A DNA stretch of 64,000 bases from Olsenella sp. An188 (GCF_002160255.1 NZ_NFKF01000009.1:1-64000), one strand, 5' to 3'; positions 22,602 through 33,588 are shown, counted from the stretch's first letter. Numbers and translations: made by a program. Notes: generated by a model not told the origin, from the letters alone.

Positions 22602-24080
22602 CTACTCCTTGCGGTGCAGGCGCGCGCCCGCGGCCGTGTCCTCCACCACGAGCCCGAGCACGGTGATGCCGTCTCGGATGGCGTCGGCCACGCCCCAGTT
22701 CTTGGCGGCACGGGCCTCCTGGCGGGCGGCCAGGAGCGCGTCGGCCGCGTCGGAGGCGGAGTCCCCCTCGTAGCCGGCGTGCTCGCGCGCGAGGTCGACG
22801 AGGGCGACGGGCAGGTCGTCGTCGCCGGCGGAGCGCGAGAGCTCGATGCCCATCACGGCGGCGAGCTCGCCGAGCATGTCCGCGGCGCGCAGGCACACGG
22901 CGGTCGAGGTGTCGTCGGCAGCCTCCGCCAGGTAGGTGTTGCAGGCAGTCACCAGCGAGAAGATCGCGGCGAGGCCGCCGGCGGTGTTGAAGTCGTCGTC
23001 CATCTGGCCGCAGAACTCCTCGCGCGCGGCGTCGATGGCGCGCCCGAGCGCGCGGTCGGCGTCGTTGAGCTCGCCGTCCTGCGGGGAGCGCTCGGCGGCC
23101 CAGCGCAGGTTGCGCGCGCAGGTCTGCAGGCGCTCGAGCGTGCCGGCCACGCCCTCGAGGCGCTCGAAGGAGAAGTCGAGCGGGGCGCGGTAGTGGGTCT
23201 GCAGCATGAGCAGGCGCACGGCGCCGGCCGGGTACTTGTCGAGCACCTCCTTGAGCGTGTAGAAGTTGCCGAGGCTCTTGGACATCTTCTCGCCGTCCAC
23301 GCGCAGCATGCCCGTGTGCATCCAGGTGTTGGCGAGCGCGGTGTCCCAGGCGCACATGGCCTGGGCGGTCTCGTTCTCGTGGTGGGGGAAGACGAGGTCG
23401 GCTCCGCCGCCGTGAATGTCGATCGGGGTGCCCAGGTAGCGGTGGATCATCGCGCAGCACTCGGTGTGCCAGCCGGGGCGGCCGTCGCCCCACGGCGAGG
23501 GCCAGCTCGGCTCGCCGGGCTTGGCGGCCTTCCAGAGGGCAAAGTCAAACGGGTCGCGCTTCTCGTCGTTGACCCCCACGCGCTCGCCGGCGCGCATCTG
23601 GTCGAGGTCGCGCCCGGAGAGGATGCCGTAGCTCGTGTCGGAGCGCACGGAGAAGTAGACGTCGCCGGAGGGCACCGGATAGGCGTGGCCGGCGTCGATC
23701 AGGCGCACGATCATCTCCTGCATGGCCTCGATCTCGTGCGTGGCGCGCGGGCGGATGTCCGGGTCGAGCACGCCGAAGCGGTGCATCTGCTCGATGAAGG
23801 CGTTGGAGCACTCCTCGGCCACCTCGGCGGCCGTGCGCCCGGTCTCGTTGGCGCGGTTGATGATCTTGTCGTCCACGTCGGTGAGGTTCTGGGCAAAGGT
23901 GACCTGGTAGCCCTTGTACATGAGGTAGCGGCGGATCACGTCGAACGCGAGGAAGGTGCGCGCGTTGCCGATGTGGATCTGGTCGTAGACGGTGGGGCCG
24001 CAGACGTACATGCGAATCTTGCCGGGCTCGATGGGGACGAGCTCCTCCTTCTTGTGCGTCTGGGTGTTGTAGACGAGCAT
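22602..24080 (-). CDS. cysS: Cysteinyl-tRNA synthetase
   Basis: The 492-residue class I synthetase charges tRNA-Cys. It has MYVCGPTVYDQIHIGNART (the zinc-ligand Cys and the HIGH motif), GWHTECCAMIHRYLG with further zinc ligands, and the KMSKS loop in GEKMSKSLGNF. The ATG at 24080 has AAGGAG upstream and gives the family N-terminus MLVYNTQTHKKEELVP. It lies between ispF and rlmB. Confidence 0.96.
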   Translation of the reverse strand: MLVYNTQTHKKEELVPIEPGKIRMYVCGPTVYDQIHIGNARTFLAFDVIRRYLMYKGYQVTFAQNLTDVDDKIINRANETGRTAAEVAEECSNAFIEQMHRFGVLDPDIRPRATHEIEAMQEMIVRLIDAGHAYPVPSGDVYFSVRSDTSYGILSGRDLDQMRAGERVGVNDEKRDPFDFALWKAAKPGEPSWPSPWGDGRPGWHTECCAMIHRYLGTPIDIHGGGADLVFPHHENETAQAMCAWDTALANTWMHTGMLRVDGEKMSKSLGNFYTLKEVLDKYPAGAVRLLMLQTHYRAPLDFSFERLEGVAGTLERLQTCARNLRWAAERSPQDGELNDADRALGRAIDAAREEFCGQMDDDFNTAGGLAAIFSLVTACNTYLAEAADDTSTAVCLRAADMLGELAAVMGIELSRSAGDDDLPVALVDLAREHAGYEGDSASDAADALLAARQEARAAKNWGVADAIRDGITVLGLVVEDTAAGARLHRKE

Positions 24081-24124
24081 GGGTGCTCCTTGGCTCTGTC
24101 GGAGTTTGCTTGCGTTGTCCGAAC

Positions 24125-24130
24125 AGTATA
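24125..24130 (-). promoter_or_regulatory. Candidate -10 box of cysS
   Basis: The minus strand reads TATACT 45 bases ahead of the cysS ATG. No good -35 is visible. The copy of GGCGAGAAGAACG (24143-24155) occupies that place, with GAGAAG 16 bases upstream of the -10. Confidence 0.4.
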
Positions 24131-24186
24131 CGCCGGGCACCACGTTCTTCTCGCCCGCGGCCCGACGGCGCGACCAAAGTTGAGTT

Positions 24187-24224
24187 TTGCTCGTGCATAA
24201 GTCGATGTTTGGGCGAGAAGGACC
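24187..24224. repeat. 17-base repeated word beside GGCGAGAAGGACC, copy 1
   Basis: TTGCTCGTGCATAAGTC (24187-24203) occurs exactly, inverted, at 35525-35541. In both places a GGCGAGAAG word follows within about ten bases (here 24212-24224). It lies between cysS and ispF. Function unknown. Confidence 0.55.
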
Positions 24225-24238
24225 TCGGGCGGCGCGCC

Positions 24239-24721
24239 CTACGCGTCCGCGCGCTCGAGCAGCGCCACGGCCCAGGCGGCGATGCCCTCCTCGCGGCCCA
24301 CGAAGCCGAGGCGCTCGGTGGTGGTGGCCTTCACGCCCACGGAGTCGGTCGGCACGCCGAGGGCGGCGGCCATGTTGGCGCGCATCTCCTCGCGATGGGG
24401 CGCGAGCTTGGGCGCCTGCGCGGCGATCGTGCAGTCCACGTCCACCACGCGCCAGCCGCGGCTGCGCACCAGGCCCGCGACCTCGCGCATGAGGCCGAGC
24501 GAGTCCGCACCCTCGTAGGCGGGGTCGGTGTCCGGGAAGAGCTTGCCGATGTCGCCCGCGCGCAGGGCGCCGAGCACCGCGTCCATCACGGCGTGCGCGA
24601 CCACGTCGGCGTCGGAGTGGCCGGCCAGCCCGCGCTCGCACGGCACGTGGACGCCGCCCAGCACGAGGGGCCGTCCCTCCGCGAACGCGTGAACGTCAAA
24701 GCCGTGTCCTATGCGCAGCAT
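24239..24721 (-). CDS. ispF: 2-C-methyl-D-erythritol 2,4-cyclodiphosphate synthase
   Basis: IspF makes the cyclodiphosphate of the MEP isoprenoid pathway. The 160-residue trimeric enzyme shows the metal ligands in GHGFDVHAF (Asp and His), the GGVHVP strand, [15 protein letters not shown] with the third His, and the C-terminal [19 protein letters not shown] signature. It lies 33 bases after ispD in the same direction, with ispE elsewhere in the window. Confidence 0.96.
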   Translation of the reverse strand: MLRIGHGFDVHAFAEGRPLVLGGVHVPCERGLAGHSDADVVAHAVMDAVLGALRAGDIGKLFPDTDPAYEGADSLGLMREVAGLVRSRGWRVVDVDCTIAAQAPKLAPHREEMRANMAAALGVPTDSVGVKATTTERLGFVGREEGIAAWAVALLERADA

Positions 24722-24754
24722 GCGAGTCCCTTTCCTGGCCGGCGCCCCGGCCGG

Positions 24755-25549
24755 TCACGTGAGCAGGCGCCGCTCGAGCGTGGCCTCGGCGATCGCGAGG
24801 TCCTCCGGAACGGTCACCTTGATGTTGTCGCGCGAGCACTCGACCACGCGGACGCGCCCGCCGAGGCGCTCCACCAGGGAGGCGTCGTCGGTGCCCTCGT
24901 ACTCCTCGCGCGCCGCGGCGCGGTGCGCGGCCACGAGCTTTGCCGAGCGAAAGACCTGCGGGGTCTGCGCGGCCCAGTAGAACGACCGGTCGGGCGTGGC
25001 GACGATCATGTCGCCCTCGACCAGCTTGAGCGTGTCGATCGAGCGGGCCGCCAGGATCGCGCCCGCGAGCGTGCCGTCCTCGCGCACGGTCGCCACCGCG
25101 CGCTCGATCATCTCGGTCTCGACGAGCGGGCGGGCCGCATCGTGGACCGCCACGAACTCGAGGTCGCGCGGCAGCGCGGAGAGCCCCGAGCGCACGGACT
25201 CCTGGCGCGTGGCCCCGGACGGGGCGAGCGCGAGCGGCTTGGCGAGCGTGAGCGGGGAGAGCACGTCCTTCTCGACCTTCGCCGCGCGCTCGGGCGCGCA
25301 GACGATCACGATCCGTGCCACGGACGGGGCCCGGTCGAACGCCATGACCGACCAGCTCAGCATCGGCAGGCCGCAGAGCTCGACGAACTGCTTGCCGCGC
25401 GGGTCGCCGAAGCGCTCCCCCGATCCGCCCGCCACGATGATCGCGCACGTGTCGGCGGCGGGCGCCTCGTGCCCGACGCGCTCCGCGCAGGCGCAGGGGC
25501 AGGGCCTCGACGCACCCGAGGTGCGCGGGCCGCGCGACCGCGGGCCCAT
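24755..25549 (-). CDS. ispD: 2-C-methyl-D-erythritol 4-phosphate cytidylyltransferase
   Basis: IspD activates MEP with CTP. The 264-residue protein has the nucleotide loop AIIVAGGSGERFGDPRGKQF, HDAARPLV, and AAQTPQVF. About 35 residues precede the domain, with several cysteines (PCPCACAE), so the exact start is less certain. The ATG at 25549 overlaps the disA stop as TGATG with a GGGGGAG site, which favours it. A later start near the domain is possible. Confidence 0.92.
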   Translation of the reverse strand: MGPRSRGPRTSGASRPCPCACAERVGHEAPAADTCAIIVAGGSGERFGDPRGKQFVELCGLPMLSWSVMAFDRAPSVARIVIVCAPERAAKVEKDVLSPLTLAKPLALAPSGATRQESVRSGLSALPRDLEFVAVHDAARPLVETEMIERAVATVREDGTLAGAILAARSIDTLKLVEGDMIVATPDRSFYWAAQTPQVFRSAKLVAAHRAAAREEYEGTDDASLVERLGGRVRVVECSRDNIKVTVPEDLAIAEATLERRLLT

Positions 25550-26622
25550 CACTCCCCCTTGCCCCACATGCGGTGCAGGCTGTTGGCGAGCACCCCGGGG
25601 TTCTTGACGCCGATCTCGCCGAGGCGCGACGGGTCGTCGTCCACGGCCTCGAGGACCTCCTGGAGCGAGCCGTACTCGTCGACGATCTTGTCGGCCATGC
25701 CGTCGCGCACCACCGGGACGCGCGAGAGCGTGCGCAGGCCGAGCGGGGTCATGATGGAGTCCTCGCCGCGCTCGTCGGTGTAGCCGAGGATCTTGGCCGC
25801 GAACTTGGCGGAGTGCAGCTGCGTGTTGGCGGTGTCGTGCAGGCGCTTGCGGATGGCGCGCGCCGCCTCCTCGGAGGAGTCGGCCGCGTAGTCGCGGATC
25901 ATGAGGGTGTAGGCCTCGTCCATGCCCGCCAGGTACTCCTCGCGCTGCATCTGGGTGGTCTTCCCCTCGCGGCCGAGCTGGATGATGCAGTCGTCCAGCT
26001 CCTCCCCGGCGGTCATGAGCACCTCGAAGAGGTAGAGGATGTCCGCCACGTCCCCGAGCGTGACCACGTTGTCGAGCTCGAGGCTCGTGAGGTGCAGCAG
26101 GCGCCGGTCGAGCTGGGAGCGGGTGTTCTGCATGGCCACGGTGAGCTGGCTCACCAGGGCGAGCAGGTCGGTGACGCTCTTGAGCTCGTAGCCCTTCCCG
26201 TCAACGTAGACGCTCACCACCGAGCGCCGGGACGAGACCGAGATGACCATCGCCTTGGTCAGCAGGCTCATGCGCGCTGCGGTGCGGTGGCGCATGCCCG
26301 TCTCTGAGGTGGGCAGCGACGGGTCTGGGTTGAGGTGGTAGTTGGCGCGCAGGATCTTGGTGAGGTCGCGGTCGACCACCACGGCGCCGTCCATCTTGCA
26401 CAGCTCGAAGAGGCGGTTGGAGGTGAAGGAGACGTCGAGCCTGAAGCCGTCGTCGCCTGCGGCGAGCACGTTCTCGGTGTCGCCGACGCAGATGAGCGCG
26501 CCCAGGTGCCCGGCGATGATCATGTCCAGGGCAAGGCGCAGCGGGGTCCCGGGGGCGGTCTTCCTGATGGCGTCCTCGAAGCGCTGCTCGCGCTCGGTGG
26601 CACCGTTCTCGAGCTGGGTCAT
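25549..26622 (-). CDS. disA: Diadenylate cyclase / DNA integrity scanning protein DisA
   Basis: DisA scans DNA for branched structures and makes cyclic di-AMP. The 357-residue protein has the DAC domain with DGA (78-80) and RHR in GMRHRTAA (111-113), a helical spine, and a C-terminal HhH DNA-binding region (SLQEVLEAVDDDPSRLGEIG). The ATG at 26622 has GGAGG upstream. As in Bacillus it lies between clpC and ispD. RadA, its usual neighbour, is not here. Confidence 0.95.
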   Translation of the reverse strand: MTQLENGATEREQRFEDAIRKTAPGTPLRLALDMIIAGHLGALICVGDTENVLAAGDDGFRLDVSFTSNRLFELCKMDGAVVVDRDLTKILRANYHLNPDPSLPTSETGMRHRTAARMSLLTKAMVISVSSRRSVVSVYVDGKGYELKSVTDLLALVSQLTVAMQNTRSQLDRRLLHLTSLELDNVVTLGDVADILYLFEVLMTAGEELDDCIIQLGREGKTTQMQREEYLAGMDEAYTLMIRDYAADSSEEAARAIRKRLHDTANTQLHSAKFAAKILGYTDERGEDSIMTPLGLRTLSRVPVVRDGMADKIVDEYGSLQEVLEAVDDDPSRLGEIGVKNPGVLANSLHRMWGKGE

Positions 26623-26640
26623 GGCGCACCTCCGTTGCGT

Positions 26641-26664
26641 GCCGGCCCGCAGGAGCGGGCCGGC
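26641..26664 (-). other. Strong hairpin in the disA leader
   Basis: GCCGGCCCGC (26641-26650) and GCGGGCCGGC (26655-26664) form a perfect ten-base GC stem with an AGGA loop. It lies between the predicted -10 and the ribosome-binding site of disA. It may stabilise or attenuate the disA message. No T-run follows. Confidence 0.5.
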
Positions 26665-26680
26665 GTCTCTCACACCTTCG

Positions 26681-26715
26681 AGTATAGCCGCAGGGGCGCG
26701 GCGAGAAGAACCGCG
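26681..26715 (-). promoter_or_regulatory. Candidate disA promoter, and hairpin holding GGCGAGAAGAACC
   Basis: The minus strand has TATACT (26681-26686) about 60 bases ahead of disA. Just upstream, CGCGG (26697-26701) and CCGCG (26711-26715) pair around CGAGAAGAA, which is part of the recurring word (26700-26712). The hairpin could also end clpC transcripts, whose stop is at 26731. Confidence 0.4.
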
Positions 26716-26730
26716 GCGCGGGGCCCGGCG

Positions 26731-29322
<2,592 letters not shown>

Positions 29323-29354
29323 GTAAGGGGGTTCCTTCCCGTGGTGGTTTCGCA

Positions 29355-29360
29355 ATTATA
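29355..29360 (-). promoter_or_regulatory. Candidate -10 box of clpC
   Basis: A consensus TATAAT on the minus strand lies 33 bases ahead of the clpC ATG. No clear -35, CIRCE or CtsR operator is visible upstream. Confidence 0.5.
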
Positions 29361-29460
29361 GTTTGTACCCACCTTGCGCGCCGGGCAAACGCCTTAAGTG
29401 ACGCAGTGTTTCTCTTGCGCGACGGGCGAGCCTGCGCGGGCCGGCCGCGCGTGCGCGTGG

Positions 29461-29680
29461 GGCCCGCACCGGGGGCCCGCACCGCACCTGGTGCCCGCAC
29501 TGGGGGCCCGCACCCACCAGGTGCGGGCCTCCCTTCGCCCTCGGCGGGCACTCGGCGTCGTCGCGCGGGCGCGGCACCGCACTCGCCGCCGCCGGCCCCT
29601 CGCACCGACCGCACCCCTCGAGTGCGGGCAAGAGGTGCGGGCGAGGGGTGCCCGCGCGAGGGGCTACGACGCGGGAAGCG
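29461..29680. repeat. Left arm of a 220-base inverted repeat around the nuclease-like gene
   Basis: CCCGCAC occurs four times in one orientation (29463, 29476, 29494, 29507) and GTGCGGG three times inverted (29521, 29622, 29635), stepped by 13 or 18 bases. As a whole it is about 90 % identical, inverted, to 31051-31290. The best stretch, about 110 bases ending GCGGGAAGCG at 29680, differs at only a few positions. The rest of the 599-base clpC-gene gap holds two GGCGAGAAG words (29713-29725 and 29762-29774 inverted) and no other gene. Confidence 0.85.
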
Positions 29681-29921
29681 CGGTGGCGCGGAGCTCCAAC
29701 ACGGGAGGCACGGGCGAGAAGGACCTCGCACTTGTGTCTCCTTTGCGAAGAAAGGCCGCGAGGTCCTTCTCGCCAGGTCATGGGCACTCGGCTGGGACAG
29801 GGTCGTCGAGCGGCCCGTCTTTCCGGCCGGCGGAGATTCGCGTAAGGCTGCCGAAAGCCTGGTGGAAGAGATCTGCAAGCCTCTGCGGCCACACTTCCCA
29901 CACCCGACCTCGGAGGCAGCC

Positions 29922-31028
29922 ATGGACGTCTTTCTTGCTGGCACGGATTCCCTCAAGCTTACACGCCTCGCGCGGCGCGACCCCGAGCTCCTGCTCGTCC
30001 CCGCAGGTGACGCGCACCTCACGCGACGCCCGGCGCCACCGGACCTGCGCGCCCTCAGGACCTGTCTGCCCGAGATCATGAGCGGCTTCTCCCCCGCCGC
30101 ACCGCTCGAGCTCGACTTCTTCACGCGGTCCTCGAGAAGCGAGTCGCGCTCGCTCTCCTCCCGCGCGCTTCTCGCCACCCTGCCCGAGGACGCCTTCCTC
30201 GAGGTCCTCCATTCCGACGGGGACCCGTGGGCCGATCTTGGCGACGAGACCTGCCGGCTATTCGTCGAGTCGCCAGGGCTCAACCTCGTTCGCATGGAGC
30301 AGAACCTCAGAATGATGGTCGAGCGCGGGGCGCTCAGCCCAAACGCGGCGCTCTTCAGGCTGCTCACCTTTCCCATGGAGGCATGCGGCTCGTACGTGCG
30401 CGACCCGGCCGACCCGGCTTTTGGCACCTGCCTCTTCGAGCTCGAACCCATCGCGACCCCAGAGCGCATCCTCGCCTTGCTCGACGAGGTGTCCGGCATA
30501 CGCGGGCTGCGCAACGCCCGGCTCGCCGCGGGCCTCTCGCAGTCCGGGTCGGGCTCGCCGGAGGAGACCCTGCTCTCGTTTGCCTTTAAGCTGGCGACGC
30601 ACCTCGGCGGCATCGAGTCGCCCGCGTTCCTGGAGAACGAGCCCATCGCATGGCCGTGCGAGGACCTCCCGTTCGTGGAGCACACGACGATGCGACCTGA
30701 CTTCCACTGGCCCGGGCACAGGACCGCGGCCGAATACAACGGCCGGGTGCACGTGAGCGAGGCGGCCTTTGAGGAGGACCAGCGGCGCATCCGCGACTAT
30801 CAAAGCTGTGGAATCTCCGCATATCCGGCGAGCTACAAGAACGTCCGCAACATCGCGGCCCTAAACAGCTACCTCGCGTGCGTGGCGCACTCGCTCGCAC
30901 GGCGGGAGGGGCCCGGCTATGAGTCGCACGTGCGATGGGCGCTCGCGGACGAGGGGTCCACGCACATGCGCACGGTTCTTCTCAGCCAGATGCTTCCGGC
31001 GGTCCCGAGCGAGAAGCCCTCCTGGTAG
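29922..31028 (+). CDS. Putative Vsr/DUF559-like (PD-(D/E)XK) nuclease-fold protein, copy A
   Basis: This 368-residue protein of unknown function starts at an ATG with GGAGG just upstream. Its C-terminal part (about 205-325) looks like the Vsr/DUF559 nuclease fold: SPEE (212-215), RPDFHWPGH with Asp260, AAEYNGRVH with Glu271, and EEDQRRIRDYQSCGI. These match the usual E..D..ExxG core. The N-terminal half resembles the region before such domains in AbiEi-like proteins, with a conserved ESP...L pattern (116-160). It is paralogous to 58471-59568, sharing PERILALL/PDRVLAHL and GSGSPEET/VRSGSPRET. It is the only gene inside the long inverted repeat. Nuclease activity is inference. Confidence 0.6.
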   Translation: MDVFLAGTDSLKLTRLARRDPELLLVPAGDAHLTRRPAPPDLRALRTCLPEIMSGFSPAAPLELDFFTRSSRSESRSLSSRALLATLPEDAFLEVLHSDGDPWADLGDETCRLFVESPGLNLVRMEQNLRMMVERGALSPNAALFRLLTFPMEACGSYVRDPADPAFGTCLFELEPIATPERILALLDEVSGIRGLRNARLAAGLSQSGSGSPEETLLSFAFKLATHLGGIESPAFLENEPIAWPCEDLPFVEHTTMRPDFHWPGHRTAAEYNGRVHVSEAAFEEDQRRIRDYQSCGISAYPASYKNVRNIAALNSYLACVAHSLARREGPGYESHVRWALADEGSTHMRTVLLSQMLPAVPSEKPSW

Positions 31029-31050
31029 GCGCGCGCACGCCCGGGACTGG

Positions 31051-31290
31051 CGCTTCCCGCGTCGGAGCCCCTCGCGCGGGCACCTCTCGCCCGCACCTCT
31101 TGCCCGCACCCGAGGGGTGCGGTCGGTGCGAGGGGCCGGCGGCGGCAAGTGCGGTGCCGCGCCCGCGCGGCGGCGCCGAGTGCCCGCCGGGGACGAGGGG
31201 AGGCCCGCACCTGGTGGGTGCGGGCCTCCAGTGCGGGCCATGGGTGCGGTGCGGGCCTCAGGTGCGGTGCGGGCACCAGGTGCGGGCCGT
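31051..31290. repeat. Right arm of the inverted repeat around the nuclease-like gene
   Basis: The reverse complement matches 29461-29680. CCCGCAC occurs at 31090, 31103 and 31204, then GTGCGGG at 31218, 31231, 31249, 31267 and 31280. It holds one more copy of an 18-base unit than the left arm. A GGCGAGAAGAACG word (31297-31309) ends it, just before the lysS stop. It takes up most of the 301-base gap and no gene is seen. Confidence 0.85.
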
Positions 31291-31329
31291 GCCTCTGGCG
31301 AGAAGAACGTGGAATCGGGGGCCGCTCCC

Positions 31330-33564
31330 CTACTTGCCGAAGGTGTCGCGGTCCGGCGCGATCGCCTTCATCGCGTCGATCGTGCGCGAGAAGAGCTCGT
31401 CGAGCTCCCAGCCGCAGAGCTCGGCCCCCTTGCGGATGACCTCGCGGTCGCAGCCGGCGGCGAAGCGCTTGTCCTTGAACTTCTTCTTGAGCGACTTGAC
31501 CTCGAAGTCCATGACGGACTTGCTCGGGCGCATGATCACGGCCGCCCCGATGAGCCCGGTGAGCTCGTCCACCGCAAAGAGGACCTTCTCCATGGGCAGC
31601 TCGGGCGCCGGGAGGTCGGGGTTGTTGTCCGAGTTGTGGGACTGCACCGCGCGCACGAGCGCGTCGCTGCCGCCGGCCGCGCGCAGCCACTCGGCCGCGT
31701 AGACGGTGTGGCCCACCGGGTCGTCGCCGTGCTCCTCCCAGTCGAGGTCGTGCAGGATGCCCACGACCTCCCAGAAGTCGGCGTTCTCGGGGTCCATCTC
31801 GAGCGCGAACTGGCGCAGCACGCCGCCCACCGTGGCACCGTGCTCGAGGTGGAACTCCTCCTTGTTGTGCTCGGCGAGAAGCGCCAGCGCGGCCTCGCGG
31901 CCAAGTCCCGCGTCGAGCGCGGCGGGAGCCTCGACGACGGCGGCCGTGACCTTCTCGGCGTCGGCGGCGATGTCGTCCACCGAGGCGGCCGCGTTGTCCG
32001 TCACCGCGCCCTCGACCTGCGCCTGAATGTCCGCGCGGGTCACGGTCTCGGGCTTCATGGCCGGGAAGAGCAGCACGTCGCGGATGGCGGCCTGGTCGCA
32101 GAAGAGCATCACCATGCGGTCGATGCCGTAGCCGATGCCGCCCGCCGGGGGCATGCCGTACTCGAGCGCGCGCACGTAGTCGTAGTCGTAGCCCATGGCC
32201 TCGTCGTCGCCCAGGCCCTTGGCGGCCACCTGCTCGGCGAAGCGGCCCGCCTGATCGACGGGGTCGTTGAGCTCGGAGAACGCGTTGGCGTACTCGTGGC
32301 CGGCGATGACGAGCTCAAAGCGGTCGGTGAGGCGCGGGTCCTCCGCCTTGCGCTTGGAGAGCGGGGACACCTCCTCGGGGTAGTCGCAGACGAAGGTGGG
32401 GTTGACGATGGTCTTCTCGCCAAGCTCGTCGTAGAGCTCAAAGAGGAGCTTGCCGGCGCCCCAGCTCGGCTGGACCTCAATGCCGTTCTTCTCGCAGAGC
32501 TCGCGCAGGTGCTCGATCGGCGTGTCCATGTCCACGTGCTCGCCCACGCACTCGGAGGCAATCTCGGAGAGCGGACGGCTCGCCCAGGTGCCGGAGAGGT
32601 CGATCTCCTGGCCCTGGTAGGTGATGACCTCGTGGCCCTCCTCGCAGCCGCAGACCTCGCGCGCGATGGTCTTGAACAGGCCCTCGGAGAGGCGCTTCAT
32701 GCCCTCGAGGTCGGAGTAGGCGCAGTAGGCCTCCATCGAGGTGAACTCGGGGTTGTGCGTGAGGTCCATGCCCTCGTTGCGGAAGTTGCGGCCGATCTCG
32801 AAGACGCGCTCCATGCCGCCCACGATGAGGCGCTTGAGCGGCAGCTCGGTGGCGATGCGCAGGTAGAAGTCACGGTCGAGCGCGTTGAAGTGGGTCACGA
32901 AGGGCTTGGCGTTGGCGCCGCCGAGGATGGCGTGCATCATCGGCGTCTCGACCTCCATGTAGCCGTCGGCCTCCATGTAGCGGCGGATGAGGCTGACGAT
33001 CTGGCTGCGCTTGCGGAAGACGTCGCGCACCTCGGGGTTCATGATGAGGTCCACGTAGCGCTGGCGGTAGCGCACCTCGCGGTCGGTGAGGCCGTGGAAC
33101 TTCTCGGGCAGCGGGCGCAGGGACTTGGAGAGCACCGTCAGCGAGGTCGGCGAGACGGAGAGCTGCCCGCGGCGCGTGCGCAGCACGGCGCCGGTGGCGC
33201 CGAGGATGTCGCCGAGGTCGAGCTGGCTAAGAAGCTCCCAGCCCTTCTCGCCCAGGACGTCATGGCGGCAGAAGAGCTGGATCTGGCCGCTCACGTCCTC
33301 GAGCACGATGAAGGCCGCCTTGCCCTGCTTGCGGAAGGCGCGGATGCGGCCGGCGACGCTCACCACGTCCTCGGTGTCCGTGCCGTCGGGCAGCTCGGCG
33401 TAGCGCTCCTCGAGCTCGGCAGCATGCGCCGTGACCTCGGCGTGGATGGGATAGGGGTTCACGCCGGCGTCGAGAAGCGCCTGGCGGCGCGCGCGGCGCA
33501 TCGTGCGCTCGTCGGTTGCGGTTGCGGCGCCCTGGGCGCTCGCGGCGTTGGTCTCCTGGGCCAT
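31330..33564 (-). CDS. lysS: Lysyl-tRNA synthetase fused to a C-terminal HD-domain protein
   Basis: Residues 1-505 are a complete class II LysRS: OB-fold anticodon domain (about 65-150), motif 2 in FEIGRNFRNEGMDLTHNPEFT and motif 3 in GGIGYGIDRMVM. The synthetase normally ends near LLFPAMKPE. Here the frame continues through an Ala-rich linker (506-555) into an HD phosphohydrolase-like domain (556-744) with HNKEEFHLEHG and the metal pair GILHDLD (His605, Asp606). Such HD proteins are usually separate. The frame is continuous, so the fusion is real in this sequence. The ATG at 33564, with GGAGAG just upstream, is preferred to one five codons earlier. Confidence 0.93.
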   Translation of the reverse strand: MAQETNAASAQGAATATDERTMRRARRQALLDAGVNPYPIHAEVTAHAAELEERYAELPDGTDTEDVVSVAGRIRAFRKQGKAAFIVLEDVSGQIQLFCRHDVLGEKGWELLSQLDLGDILGATGAVLRTRRGQLSVSPTSLTVLSKSLRPLPEKFHGLTDREVRYRQRYVDLIMNPEVRDVFRKRSQIVSLIRRYMEADGYMEVETPMMHAILGGANAKPFVTHFNALDRDFYLRIATELPLKRLIVGGMERVFEIGRNFRNEGMDLTHNPEFTSMEAYCAYSDLEGMKRLSEGLFKTIAREVCGCEEGHEVITYQGQEIDLSGTWASRPLSEIASECVGEHVDMDTPIEHLRELCEKNGIEVQPSWGAGKLLFELYDELGEKTIVNPTFVCDYPEEVSPLSKRKAEDPRLTDRFELVIAGHEYANAFSELNDPVDQAGRFAEQVAAKGLGDDEAMGYDYDYVRALEYGMPPAGGIGYGIDRMVMLFCDQAAIRDVLLFPAMKPETVTRADIQAQVEGAVTDNAAASVDDIAADAEKVTAAVVEAPAALDAGLGREAALALLAEHNKEEFHLEHGATVGGVLRQFALEMDPENADFWEVVGILHDLDWEEHGDDPVGHTVYAAEWLRAAGGSDALVRAVQSHNSDNNPDLPAPELPMEKVLFAVDELTGLIGAAVIMRPSKSVMDFEVKSLKKKFKDKRFAAGCDREVIRKGAELCGWELDELFSRTIDAMKAIAPDRDTFGK

Positions 33565-33588
33565 TGTCTCTCCTGTCATCTCACAGAT

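Noticed and set aside
25550-25567. Earlier GTG start for ispD
   Set aside because: It would overlap disA more deeply without a ribosome-binding site. The TGATG junction with GGGGGAG upstream is better.
29406-29921. N-terminal extension of nuclease-like copy A through the repeat arm
   Set aside because: The frame is open but encodes Arg/Gly/Pro-rich sequence over the repeat arm. A ribosome-binding site and ATG at 29922 give a protein matching copy B in layout.
29461-31290. Insertion sequence
   Set aside because: Inverted arms are present, but the enclosed gene shows no DDE, Y1 or serine recombinase motif, and no direct target duplication is visible. Described as a possible cassette instead.
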